64,000 bases of DNA. Source: Isoetes taiwanensis. Lineage: Eukaryota > Streptophyta > Lycopodiopsida > Isoetales > Isoetaceae. The notes beneath the pieces are model-generated. The model was given only the letters and a program-made list of their open reading frames with translations, was not told the origin of the DNA and did not search any database. Within the stretch, counting starts at the first letter, position 1. Each line of letters begins with the position of its first letter. The position numbers and the translations under genes are program-made. Location: assembly GCA_021234155.1 (NCBI GenBank), contig JAJEKV010000075.1, forward strand, positions 5,966,908 to 6,030,907, read 5' to 3'. Below, piece after piece: positions 1 to 10,476 of the stretch.

Positions 1-1460
1 GAAGGGAATGGAAATGTAAGAGTGAAAGGAGAAGGAGACGCCATTGTGACATTTCAAAATGTCAAACTTGTACCGGATTTGAAGAGGAATCTGCTTTCTG
101 TTGCTTGCATCACTCGTAAGGGTTTCAAAGTTTTCTTTGATGAAGATGAAGCAATAATTTTTCAGCCATGTGAAGAATTCATGAAGATGATAAGAAATAT
201 GAAGGTGATTGCTCGTGCAAGAAGAGAAGGCAATTTATATAAAATGGAGATTGTCCCTGCCCAAAATCAGGCCAATATAGAGCACAGAACATTGAGTACA
301 AGAAACATATTTTTTGGAGTGATGGTTGCACATCCCAGTTTAAAGGAGCAAGGCCTTTCTGGTATTTAGGAAGGAACTATGTGTGTAGTACAGGAATTGA
401 GTATGAGTGGAATTTCTTTGCCAGTTCTCATGGCAAAGGAGAACATGATGGACAAGGTGCAATATTGAAAAGGGTTTTGGCAAGAGAGCAATTGAAGTAT
501 GAGTCCTGGAAATTGGAGCGTGCCAAAGACATTGTCGATTTCATGAACTGGTACATGATGAACAATCCACCAGACCCTCATAATCCTACTCAAACACATT
601 GGATTGCTGCTAAGAGAGTGCTGAGATACATCAAGGGAACACATGATTTTGGTATCTTGTATGAATCAAATAGTCAGCTTGATGTAGTTGGATACACAGA
701 CTCTGATATGGCTGGTTGTGTGGACACGAGAAGATCCACGAGTGGTTATGCATTCTCAATTGGAAATGGTGCTGTAACTTGGAAAAGTAAGAGACAAAGC
801 ACCGTTGCAATTAGCACTGCTGAAGCAGAATATAAAGGTTGTAGCATTGCAGCATGTAAATCCGTTTGGATTCAAAAATTCATGGAAGAAATTGGGATTC
901 ACGACAGCAGACCCACTTGCATATTCACTGATAATATGAGCAGCATACGCATTGCAAACAATCCTGTTTTTCATGGCAGAACTAAGCACATTGAGACGAC
1001 CTACCATTTTGTACGAGAAAAAGTTGAGAATGGGGAAATTGATATCCAATACTGCAGGTCAGAATATCAGATTGCAGATATTTTTACAAAACCATTAGGA
1101 AAAGCCAAGTTTGAAGATTTCAGGTTGGCTCTTGGCGTGAGGAAAGAGGAGTCTGGAATATCACATTAAGGGGGAGTGTTAGAATAGTATAATGTGATAT
1201 ACATTGGACATGTTAAGTCATTGTAACTTAACGTTGTAACTTAACGTTGTACCCCATGGGACACTTTATATTAGCCCATGGGGCCCTCATTTTTTATCTT
1301 TTTCTCTATTTGCCACCCAACATAAGGACGTGGCACATATATATGTACCATCACATGAGTTAGTGTAATACACAAGTTTCTTGCTCCTCCTTTGTTACTT
1401 GCTGCGTCTCTTCCTCTCTCTATAGTCTTCTGCTGTTCAGATCATCTTCCCCACTCAACA
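1..1460 (+). mobile_element. Ty1/copia remnant A, broken, with 3' LTR
   Basis: This is a fossil of a Ty1/copia retrotransposon. The first 250 bases encode the end of the protease and the GAG-pre-integrase region (LLSVACITRKGFKVFFDEDE). From about 580 to 1168 there is a copia RNase H region with the typical KRVLRYIKGT, YTDSDMAGC, STAEAEY and ADIFTKPLG motifs. A polypurine tract (AAGGGGGAG) lies directly before the 3' LTR at 1177. The element runs off the left edge and lacks most of the middle of pol, so it is broken. Its RNase H region and LTR closely match those of remnant B, so the two belong to one family. Confidence 0.9.
1177..1460 (+). repeat. 284-bp copia LTR, copy A
   Basis: It starts TGTTAGAATAGTATAATG directly after the polypurine tract and ends CACTCAACA. 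The same 284-bp sequence, with scattered differences, recurs at 8180-8463, and an inner piece recurs at about 4235-4389. The differences between the two full copies suggest insertions that are not very recent. Confidence 0.88.
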
Positions 1461-4234
1461 AGCACAAGGTGCTTGTTTGAACCCATACAAAGATTTTCCC
1501 AATTTACAAACAGATGCTTCTTAACCTGGCACCTCGAAACCTAATGGCTGCTCCATGTAGACCTCCAACTCGAGGTTGTCATGTATTTACATCCATTTAA
1601 TGTAATGGCCCATTTTGATTTTGCAACTAAGGCAATGATTGTTCTTATTATTGCCATCTTTGCGATGGCGGCAAACGTTTCTTTGTAGTCGATTCCTTCT
1701 TTGTGACCAGTCTTGCTTTGTACTTATCTATGCTGCCATCAGCCTTCTATTTTATTCTGTAGACCCATTTGGAGCCTATGACATGCTGATTTTGTGGTCT
1801 AGGAACCAACACCCATGTATGGTTTTTCATAAGAGCTTTGTACTCTTCACGCCATTCTTGGCATTTAGCAGCCTCTTCATATAAAGAAGGAAGCGAAGTA
1901 TTCAAAATTTTCGTCGTAAAAGCATAGTTACAATGCTCTTGTTCTTCCCGTCTCGTCTTGCTCCGCGTGACAGGTGGAGAAGGAGCTGAAAACTTTAAAT
2001 TAGACTTTGCTTCCTGATTTTGAGCATCCGTACCACTACTTGTACTTGGCTGATCCGCAGATTTGTTATAATACCAAAACTCTTCACCTGTTTCATCTTT
2101 GAATGTGACAACCTTGGTTTTCTTAGTCTAATCCACCTATGGTGTTTGCGGCCGATCCAGAAGACTGTCAAGAACATCCTTCAAAGTTGGAAAAGGATCC
2201 TCCCCTTGATCCATGGCTGATAGAACAGTGGATCCATCATTTTTTTCATCAAAATTGACATCTCGAGATATAACCAATTTCTTGTTTATTGGATCCCATA
2301 ACTTATAGGCTCTACTCTTTTCACTTTGCACTGTAGCCAACAAATATGCAAGGTATGGCTCTATCATCAAACTTAGATTTAAAATTCAGATTGCATGCAT
2401 ATGCCTTACATCCAAAAACTTTCGAATGCTTTACTGTTGGCTTAACACCTGTAAATGCTTCCTCTGGAGTGATGCCATTTAATGTTTTTGTTGGCACTCT
2501 ATTAATCAAGTATACTGCAGTTTGTACTGCTGCTGCCCAAAAACTTCAAGGTAAACGCTTACCTTTCAGCATACTCCGTGCCAAGTTACATATGGATCTG
2601 TTCATGTGTTCTACGACACCATTTTGCTGCGGCATATGAGGAGCTGTTAGCTGCCTTTTTATACGTCTTGTCTTTTATGAATGCATTAATTGTGTACTCC
2701 CCTCCATTATCGCTGTGCAAATTCAGAATTTTATGCCCTGTCATATTCTCCACCATTTCTCAAAATTCTTTAAACTTCTCCAAGACTGCTAATTTTGTGT
2801 TTATATAATAAATCCATGTCTTCCTTGTGAAGTCATCTATGAATGTCATGAAATATCTTGCTTCTCCTATTGCTGGTACCTTCATGGGTCCACAAACATC
2901 GGAGCGTACTAATTGTAACACTCTAGTAGCCCGCATAGACTTCCCCTTTGGAAAAGGGAGTCGCGTCATCTTTCCAGTTTGCAAGCTTCACAACAGTAAA
3001 TCAAAAGACTTCAAGGCAGGTAAGTCTCTCACCACATTTTTTGTTTTCATTTTCTCCATGCAGTTGAATAAGAGGTGGCCACGTCTCTCATGCCATAAAA
3101 TCTGCCCCTTCTCTTCCTTATTCATTATATTCTGATGTTCAGCTCTTCCAATATTGGAACACCACAAAACTCATAAAATCTGCCTTCTATTTTTGCTCGA
3201 CCAATTAGTTTGGGGTGTTGTCCCTTAGTAACAATTAATGCTCCATCCTCATCAAATATTACACGAAGACCTCTATCAGTGAAGGAGGCAATGGATAACA
3301 AATTATTCTTCAAGTGTGGGACATAGAGTACCTCTGGTACCTTTCTGAATTCCCCATTTGGCATTGAGAGTTTTACATCTCCTACTCCAACTTTCATCGT
3401 GGCTTCATTTCCCGAAAGAATGTTTTGTCCACGGGCAGATTGTCTATTATTCATAATGTCTGGATTTTCGCTCATGTGTCGAGTAGTGCCACTATCAAGA
3501 AAGAAAGACTTATCATTCATTTCTGCACAGTTTGCTTGATCAATCACATTGGTTTCACATTTTAAATCATCACAATCAGGCACGAGATAATAGGAATCCA
3601 CATTCTCTTCATTATCACAATAAATGTCATAGACTCCATTGCTGCCATCACGTTTAATTCCTGTTTGGGCAAAATTACCTTGGTCGGAATAATTACCTCG
3701 TCCTCGTCTTCCTCGACCTCGGCCTCTTCTTCCACCATGTGCTCTTCCACGCTGGTAATACCAATCATTTCGATTTCCTTGGTTTCTTTGGCTAGACCAT
3801 TGGTTTTCAGAATTCCTAGAGGCAGAGGGTATATTCCTTATGGTTTAATCATCACCATTCCATGAAGCGTTAGCATAACCTCCTCGACCTCTACCTCGTT
3901 GTTGCTGATAGTTTGACAAAGAGGAAGCTTCATTGTTATAATTATAATTTCTGTAATTTCTATAGGATCCAAAGTTTTGGCTTCCTCTTCTAACACGACC
4001 TCTAAATTGTTGCTGATTTCTTGCATACAAAACTTCTTCCTGTTCTTGGACCTTAGAATCCAATCTAGAGGACACCTTTACAAAGGTGGGCGCATATGCA
4101 TCTGGCCTGGTTTTATAGGAATCAAGAAACACAACATATTCTTTTGCATCCGTGTTAAAGAGCATGCAATAACTCCTCTGTTGACGAATCTCCAATGGCC
4201 ATGAGCTGACTTTTTATGCCTTCAAGTTCAGCCC
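1461..4234 (-). mobile_element. Ty1/copia remnant C, opposite orientation, broken
   Basis: On the minus strand, from right to left, there are a gag-like part (about 3838-4204, ending in an RGRGRGG-rich tail), a protease region with FFLDSGTTRHMS (about 3125-3601), integrase pieces (2137-2984, including FIDDFTRKTWIYY and KVFGCKAYA) and the start of the reverse transcriptase (about 1500-1890). No LTR of its own is visible. It lies directly between the LTR of remnant A and a partial LTR of remnant B. It is broken in several places and is probably old. Confidence 0.85.
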
Positions 4235-5220
4235 TCAACGTGTAACTCAACGTGTAACTTAACGTTCTACCCCATGGGACATTTTATATTAGCCCATGGA
4301 CCCCCTCATTTTTTATCTTTTTCCCTATTTGCCACTCAACATGAGGACGTGGCACATATATATGTGCCATCTCATGTAATACACAAGTATCAGAGCAGGG
4401 ACGAGAGTTTTAGATGGAAAGACTCCACATGAGGTTCATTACAAAAGAAAGCCAGGTGTAAATCATTTGCGTGTATTTGGATGTAAAGCTTATGCGCATG
4501 TTTTTAAGGAGGATGGCAGGAAGAAATTCGATGACAAAGCAAGAGTTTGTACCATGCTTGGCTATAGTTTGAGGGCTAAGGCTTACAGATTATGGGATCC
4601 TGCTAAGCAAAAAATAATTGTCTCGCGTGAGTGACATTTGATGTCACTGATCAGCAAGAGCAAGACTTAAAATCAGCACTGGCATTGGAAATATTTGAAT
4701 TTCCACTTAAATGGCGGCAAGATGAAGCATCAGATTAAAACAGGCCTGTTACACCTCAATGTCAACCGAGAGTTTGGCCCGATAAAGTGCTTACCTATGA
4801 AAGAAGAGCTGGTAAGGAAGTAGCAAAAGAAAATATTGTGAAAAGTCAACAGCAAAGTCTGTTACAACTCAGCTGAACGTAAAATCAGCCCCTAGTACCA
4901 ATGTGGCACCTAGGGCACAAAGACCGTTTACAAGAAGCCAAGGCAATATTGAGTCCAAAACAAGTGCAGCAGCAAATCAATGCAATTTTGCCAATATTTA
5001 TGAACCCATTTCATTTGAAGATGCTAGGCATTCCAACGAATGGAAGGACGCAATGGATGAGGAGTATAAATCCATACTAGTCAACAATACATGGGAATTG
5101 ATGTCAAGACCAAAGGACAGAAATGTCATTGGATGTAAATGGGTCTATAAGCTAAAGTATAATGCAGATGGGACTGTTCAAAGGCACAAAGCCATGTTGG
5201 TGGCAAAAGGTTTTGCTCAA

Positions 5221-6858
5221 AGAAAGAAAGAAAGAAAGAAAGATTTATTAACGTCTACGTAAGACCCGAAGGGTCTATGAGACCATAACACAAACAGAGT
5301 TCAAGACCTCCAGGAGGAAAACCCTCCTGTTATCTAAAGTATAGAAACAAAAATATTGAGTTTAACAATTAAAAATCTAAAAATCTGCTCAGGTAGGGAT
5401 TGATGGAGATAGCCCATTCGTTCCTGTGATTGCTGCAAAGTAATTCATAATACCCCTTCTTGGCTTGCTTTGATGCTTGATGCTTGGCCTCTTCTCAAAA
5501 GACTTTTTATGTTTCATGGCTGCTGATCTTTTTATCTTCTTAGACTGTGCCAAAGTCACCCCTTTAGGGTCAGGATACTTCCTCTCTTGTGATGAGTCCA
5601 CTATCATCTTATCATCCTTTGACTCAGATGAGAAGAAATTAGTTATTTCTGTTTGCTTCAGGCCCGTTGGATTCTTTTGTTTGAGAATATTTCTCCTGTC
5701 TAGAGATAGCTCATATACAAAGTGAGACACACATTTCTGATCGTAATATTCTACCAGGTCGTAGAGATGTGGGGTCTCTAAAAAGACAATGATATCTGCC
5801 TCTAATAATGTAGTAGGTTGGGCAGGTAAAAATAAAGTGTTCTTCTGACTCAACCATGTTTAGATCGCACATTGGGCACTTCCGATCCTCACGACTAATG
5901 TTTTTCGCCCTGCCAACCTCAATCTCCAACTGGTGGAATGACACTCTAAACTGCCCCATAGAGTATCTCACTTTATTCGGCAGATCAATATCTAAATATC
6001 CAGGCCTTATGATGAAACCATCCGCTGATATATTTAGGAAGTTATCCTTATAGAATTTCTTTTTAGCAGGCAACGGGATTTACCCATGTATTTGAAACAT
6101 AAAGATATTCCAAGTCATGGCGTATAAGCTGATTGATTTCTTGCTGAGTAAAATTCAGATTATCATCCATTATACTGTATTGAAAAGGTGGGATATTTCC
6201 CATAGAGAAACCCATCTCCTCAAACAATTTAGATGTCCTTGAGAACCAACAGCGCTTACCTTGGTCTGCCAATGCTTTAGACGACACATATGCCAACCAG
6301 GGAAGTCTTTTTTGACCTTCTTGTGACTGTCCCAGACGGTGTAACTTATGTAAATAAGTCACTGTTTGAAAGGCAATGTAACTTATGTAAATAAGTCACT
6401 GTTTGAAAGGCAATTTCAACCTTCAGAGGTTTTGCATTAAATTCAGCAAGCATTATATCATGGGGTACAGAATGTTTGCTTCTAATCTTTCTAGAAAGGA
6501 GAGAAATTTGGAGCCTCTCCAGTTGACCCCAGTCACCGGCTCGTAGGTCAATTCCCCATATTTGTGCACCATATAAAGCTGCCAGCTTCACCAACGTGTC
6601 GAACAGGAAGAGCTTTGTATGAACATCTTGGAAATGGAGTTGGTAGCACTGTTTTTCTAGCTGTACAAGAGAAGCATATCCTTTTGCAATCCTTGCCTGA
6701 CCAGCCTCCCTTAATCTGAAAAGAGGACCCGCAAACTCAACACCCAAGTAGGTGTACGTAGAAACAATTTCTACAGGTTGTCCTTGGAAAGTAAAAGATT
6801 TATTTTTCCAATTTTTCCAAGAGGTATTAAATACCATCACTTTGGTCTTGTTGAGATT
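5221..6858 (-). mobile_element. 5'-truncated LINE inserted in copia RT
   Basis: On the minus strand the element begins inside the reverse transcriptase with [12 protein letters not shown], followed by the TYTYLGVEF motif and the region after the RT (to about 6063). A C-terminal zinc-knuckle-like stretch follows (CPMCDLNMVESEEHFIFTCP, about 5800-5930). The last part (5389-5853) has a good PIP-box match, QTEITNFF at about 5632-5655. The element ends in (TTTC)n, read as GAAA repeats at 5221-5240 on the plus strand. The frame changes near 5750-5850 and a 37-bp duplication lies at 6341-6414, so it is not intact. The copia reverse transcriptase frame resumes at [13 protein letters not shown] near 6863, which places the right junction. 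No clear target duplication is visible. Confidence 0.85.
6341..6414. repeat. 37-bp perfect tandem duplication
   Basis: Positions 6341-6377 and 6378-6414 are identical (unit starts GTAACTTATG and ends AAGGCAAT). The duplication lies inside the LINE coding region. Because 37 is not a multiple of three it shifts the frame, so it arose after the element lost function or was the event that inactivated it. Confidence 0.9.
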
Positions 6859-8179
6859 TACTTAGACACCTATGCTCCGGTAGCCAAAATAGAAACAGTG
6901 AGGTTAGCCATATCGCTTGCGGCTCAATTTGGATGGAAGTTGTATCAACTTGATGTGAAAAGCGCTTTCTTGAACGGAGAACTCAAGGAGTTGGTCTAAT
7001 TGGAGCAACCACCCGGATACAAGCACGACGGTAACGATTTTGTTCGCAAACTGAACAAAGCATTATATGGGCTAAAACAGTCATCTCGGGCTTGGGCTTG
7101 GTATTCCAAACTTGATAGTTACTTATTGAGCAAAAGCTTTGTAAGGAGCAGTGCAGATTCTAGTCTCTATATTAAGCATGATGGTGATGACATTACTTTG
7201 ATCGTAGCATATGTCGATGATCTCATTGTCACGGGCAGTTCTCTCAAGTTGATTCAACATGAGATAAAACAATTTGGAGAGTTCTTTGACATGACAAATC
7301 TTGGACAGTTACACTACTTCTTGAGCATTGAAGTGCAGAAGGTTGCCAATTGCCAATAGAATCTTTATCTGTCAGAAAAAGTATGCAGAAGATTTACTAA
7401 GGAAATTTCATATGGGAACTGCTAAACCAGCTTCTACGCCAATGGAGGTTGGCATTAAACTTTCTGCTCATGAAAAAGGTGCAACGTTATGCGATGCAAC
7501 ACTCTACAGGGCATTAGTAGGAAGCTTGAACTATCTCACTATCACCAGACCTGATATATCATTTGCTGTAGGAGTATTGAGTAGATTTTTGGCTAATCCT
7601 ACTCAAACACATTGGATTGCCGCTAAGAGAGTGCTGAGATACATCAAGGGAACACATGATTTTGGTATCTTGTATGAATCAAATAGTCAGCTTGATGTAG
7701 TTGGATACACAGACTCTGATATGGCTGGTTGTGTGGACACGAGAAGATCCACAAGTGGTTATGCATTCTTAATTGGAAATAACTTGGAAAAGTAAGGCAA
7801 AGCACTGTTGCAATTAGCACTGCTGAAGCAGAATATAAAGATTGTAGCATGGCAGCATGTGAATCCGTTTGGATTCAAAAATTCATGGAAGAAATTGGGA
7901 TCCACGACAGCAGGCCCACTTGCATTTTCACTGATAGTATGAGCAGCATACGCATTGCAAACAATCCTGTTTTTCATGGCAGAACTAAACACATTGAAAC
8001 TACCTACCATTTTGTACGAGAAAAAGTTGAGAATGGAGAAGTTGATATCCAATACTGCAGGTCAGAAGATCAAATTGCAGATATTTTCACAAAGCCATTA
8101 GGAAAAGCCAAGTTTGAAGCTTTCAGGTTCGCTCTTGGCGTGAGGAAAGAGGAGTCTGGAATATCACATTAAGGGGGAG

Positions 8180-8463
8180 TGTTAGAATAGTATAATGTGA
8201 TATACGTTGGACATGTTAAGTGATTGTAACTTAACGTGTAACTTAACATTGTACCCCATGGGACATTTTATATTAGCCCATGGGCCCCCTCATTTTTTAT
8301 CTGTTTCCCTATTTGTCACTCAACATGAGGAAGTGGCAGATATATATGTACCATCTCATGAGTTAGTGTAATACACAAGTTTCTTGCTCCTCCATTGTTG
8401 CTTGCTGCGTCTCCTCCTCTCTCCATTGTGTTTTGTTGTTCAGATCATCTTCTCCACTCAACA
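8180..8463 (+). repeat. 284-bp copia LTR, copy B
   Basis: This is the 3' LTR of remnant B. It starts TGTTAGAATAGTATAATG after AAGGGGGAG and ends CACTCAACA. It has the same length as the LTR at 1177-1460 and is highly similar to it. Confidence 0.88.
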
Positions 8464-8464
8464 T

Positions 8465-9085
8465 CAAATTCTTCCAAGAATTATACCTCAAGCACTGGTT
8501 CCATCAAATTCTTCCAAGAATTATAATTCTTGCCATTAAGAATGTACCTGTCTTGAGAAAGAATTTTTTCCAGTGAATTCTCCATGATCCACAACCTGTT
8601 CTGTCACCAAATTCTGGATGTGCCAGAGACGCGTACTTAATGGATAAGTTTGAAGAGGACGTCCAATAAATTGGACGAATTTTCAATTTGATACAACGGC
8701 CAAAGTTAGGAGACAAAAAAGGGCAGGCCAAACAAGGAGGAACAAATTTGGCCTTGTACAAGCCAAAAAAAGCTGGGTAATAGATCTTTTGGAGACGTCA
8801 CAATTCCACCAATTTGTTGTGACGAATTTGCTTGCTGATGTCCAGCGGAGGCCCAGGGATTACATGCCCTCTGATACCACTTGTTAGTTTAGTGGAGGAG
8901 AGAAGAAGAGACGCAGATGACAGCACCAACAAAAATATATATTATTCGTCCAGATACAAAATACATCTTGCAGGGTCAAGATTAGAAACTTTATGCATTC
9001 TAAAGACCACACGTCAACTCCTACATAGACTCTACTTTTATACTATGTACATGATACATTTGCACTGTTAACTAACATGCTAACA
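8465..9085 (-). mobile_element. Copia remnant D: LTR, PBS, leader, gag start
   Basis: Read on the minus strand, a 204-bp LTR at 8882-9085 has TGTTAG and CTAACA ends. It is followed two bases on by TGGTATCAGAGGGC (8866-8879), a primer-binding site for initiator-Met tRNA. A leader of about 280 bases follows, then a gag start near 8587 that includes the copia-like LNGKNYNSWK motif. The element stops at about 8465 against the LTR of remnant B. A 22-bp direct repeat (TCAAATTCTTCC at 8465 and 8504) lies at the truncated end. Only the 5' end of the element is here, so it is broken. Confidence 0.82.
8882..9085 (-). repeat. 204-bp copia LTR of remnant D
   Basis: The ends form a short inverted repeat (TGTTAG and CTAACA), and a copia-type primer-binding site lies at the expected two-base distance. 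The sequence is unrelated to the 284-bp LTRs, so it belongs to another copia family. Confidence 0.8.
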
Positions 9086-9476
9086 GACTTGTCACAACGT
9101 ATAGTCTATGTCACATAGTTTGATCGAAGCAAGGATATGTGCCATAAGAAAATCAGCTTAAGATCATCACAACCTTTTGTTTTTCCAGTGTTCATCTTGT
9201 TGAAGGTGTTTTAAATCAATGAGCATGGAGGATTTAGACCTTGTTTCTAAATCTACTCTGTTTTTGGCATGTCTTAAAGAGAGCGATCCACACTTGCGGA
9301 TCTTCCAATGGTTGCAACGCGCTTGCACTAGAACTTGGCAGTCTTCTTGCTATACATCAGATTAAACATATCTGCCCCATAAGGCCCTCTTCTTCTTACA
9401 AATGCCTTCGTATGCCTCCTTAAACCCTGCAATTGTCCTCGAATTGACTGCCATTCCTTTTTTGGCTTTTTGTAGT
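9086..9476. other. Stretch without recognised gene
   Basis: I see no coding region, splice pattern or repeat that I can name here. Confidence 0.5.
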
Positions 9477-9522
9477 AGGCTGCATTCATCGCTGCTTTTT
9501 TTCCCAGCGATGAATGCAGCCT
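9477..9522. repeat. 18-bp perfect hairpin followed by T-run
   Basis: Arms 9477-9494 and 9505-9522 (AGGCTGCATTCATCGCTG and its complement) pair perfectly around a 10-base T-rich loop. A run of about 16 T follows almost at once. It could be a young fold-back duplication or a transcript that ends at the T-run. No transcript evidence is available. Confidence 0.75.
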
Positions 9523-9554
9523 GTTTTTTTTTTTTTTTCCTTTTTTATGCAATA

Positions 9555-9675
9555 TCTCTAGGTGGCTGCAAATGCGCCCCTAGCTGGACATGATTGATGT
9601 ATATTTGGTCTCATAGACCCAAGCGGTCTCTCATAGACGTTAATATAATCTTTCTTTCTTTCTTTCTTTCTTTGT
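9555..9675 (+). mobile_element. LINE 3' tail copy ending in (TTTC)n
   Basis: The last 70 or so bases, with GGTCTCATAGACC, GACGTTAAT and then (CTTT)n, match the 3' end of the minus-strand LINE at 5221-5290. This is therefore a heavily 5'-truncated copy or a SINE that borrows the LINE tail. The part before it (GGTGGCTGCAAATGCGCCCC) may be upstream LINE or SINE sequence; only the last 70 bases are directly matched within the window. Confidence 0.7.
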
Positions 9676-10110
9676 AAGTTAGCTTAGGCAGGGAGTTCAT
9701 TGCTATAGTGGGCATCCAATGCATGGTCAAAGTCAAAGCAGTCTCATGAGGTGGTGCACGAGGTGGTGTTCCCTAACATATGAAAGCAAGTCTTAAGCCA
9801 AAAGAGAGGAGCATGTTCACCAGTGAGTGGCTGGCGTGGCACGTACAAATCCTCAAATTCTCTTATAAAGACTGGAGAGCGTATCAGGTTGCAGCAAGCG
9901 GAATTTGCAGCATTTGGCAATTGAAGTAAAGCCATTTAAATTTTGAGGTTATGCCATCTCGAGGAGGAAGTGGCCATACTTTGTTATATGAGCCCTGATA
10001 TCAGCTATTCTTGTTTAGGCCATTGCTTTCAAACCCTCTAATTTAGGCTGTTACTTTCAAGCCCTGAGAGCTCGGACAATAATCTACAGGTCTAAAATTG
10101 TTGAATATCA
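9676..10110. other. Stretch without recognised gene
   Basis: A short minus-strand reading frame (9744-9935) shows no motif I recognise. The chromatin gene to the right may have an intron here, but I cannot identify its next exon. Confidence 0.4.
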
Positions 10111-10330
10111 TCACTTGGGCTTACCTGCAGTTCTTTGTCTGTTGCGAAAGTTTTCCAATGCCAAAAGATGCTCCTGCAATCCCTCTAGGAAAGAGGACAT
10201 CAGATAATCAGCATAAAGCAAGATGGGGATGCATTCTTCAGCAGGAGAAGACCCTTCTCTGCCAAGCGTGTTAATGAGGTCTCTTAAACCAAATATGTTG
10301 GTGGAGATGGCGTGCATGACAAGAAATGGT
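10111..10330 (-). pseudogene. LINE reverse transcriptase scrap
   Basis: The minus-strand translation contains CIPILLYADYLMSSF followed by LEGLQEHLLALENF. This is the pattern of the catalytic YADD block and following helix of plant LINE reverse transcriptases (compare LIYADDVDLLAHTLEGMQ in the LINE at 43-45.7 kb). The second D of YADD is Y here, so it is inactive. It lies just past the last recognised exon of the chromatin gene on the same strand. Confidence 0.7.
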
Positions 10331-10476
10331 ACTCGCTAATGCTCATAGTGTGTGCCTTATGATCAGTTTATCAACTGTCCAATCCCCTTATCAATGTCCT
10401 ATATGAAAATTTTGAATACTATAGAAACTAAAAAACAAATTTGCCTTTGCACTTAGTGAATACTGAAAAGCAATAC

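Larger units (their letters stand above)
4235..8463 (+). mobile_element. Ty1/copia remnant B, broken, split by a LINE
   Basis: The left part is an inner piece of the 284-bp LTR (about 4235-4389), followed directly by TATCAGAGCAGGG, which matches the initiator-Met tRNA primer-binding site used by copia elements. The end of the integrase follows (HLRVFGCKAYAHVF, about 4450), then the start (4903-5220) and rest (6858-7600) of the reverse transcriptase including YVDDLIVTG, then RNase H (7600-8170), a polypurine tract and a full 3' LTR (8180-8463). A minus-strand LINE (5221-6858) interrupts the reverse transcriptase. The copy is broken and incomplete. Confidence 0.88.
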
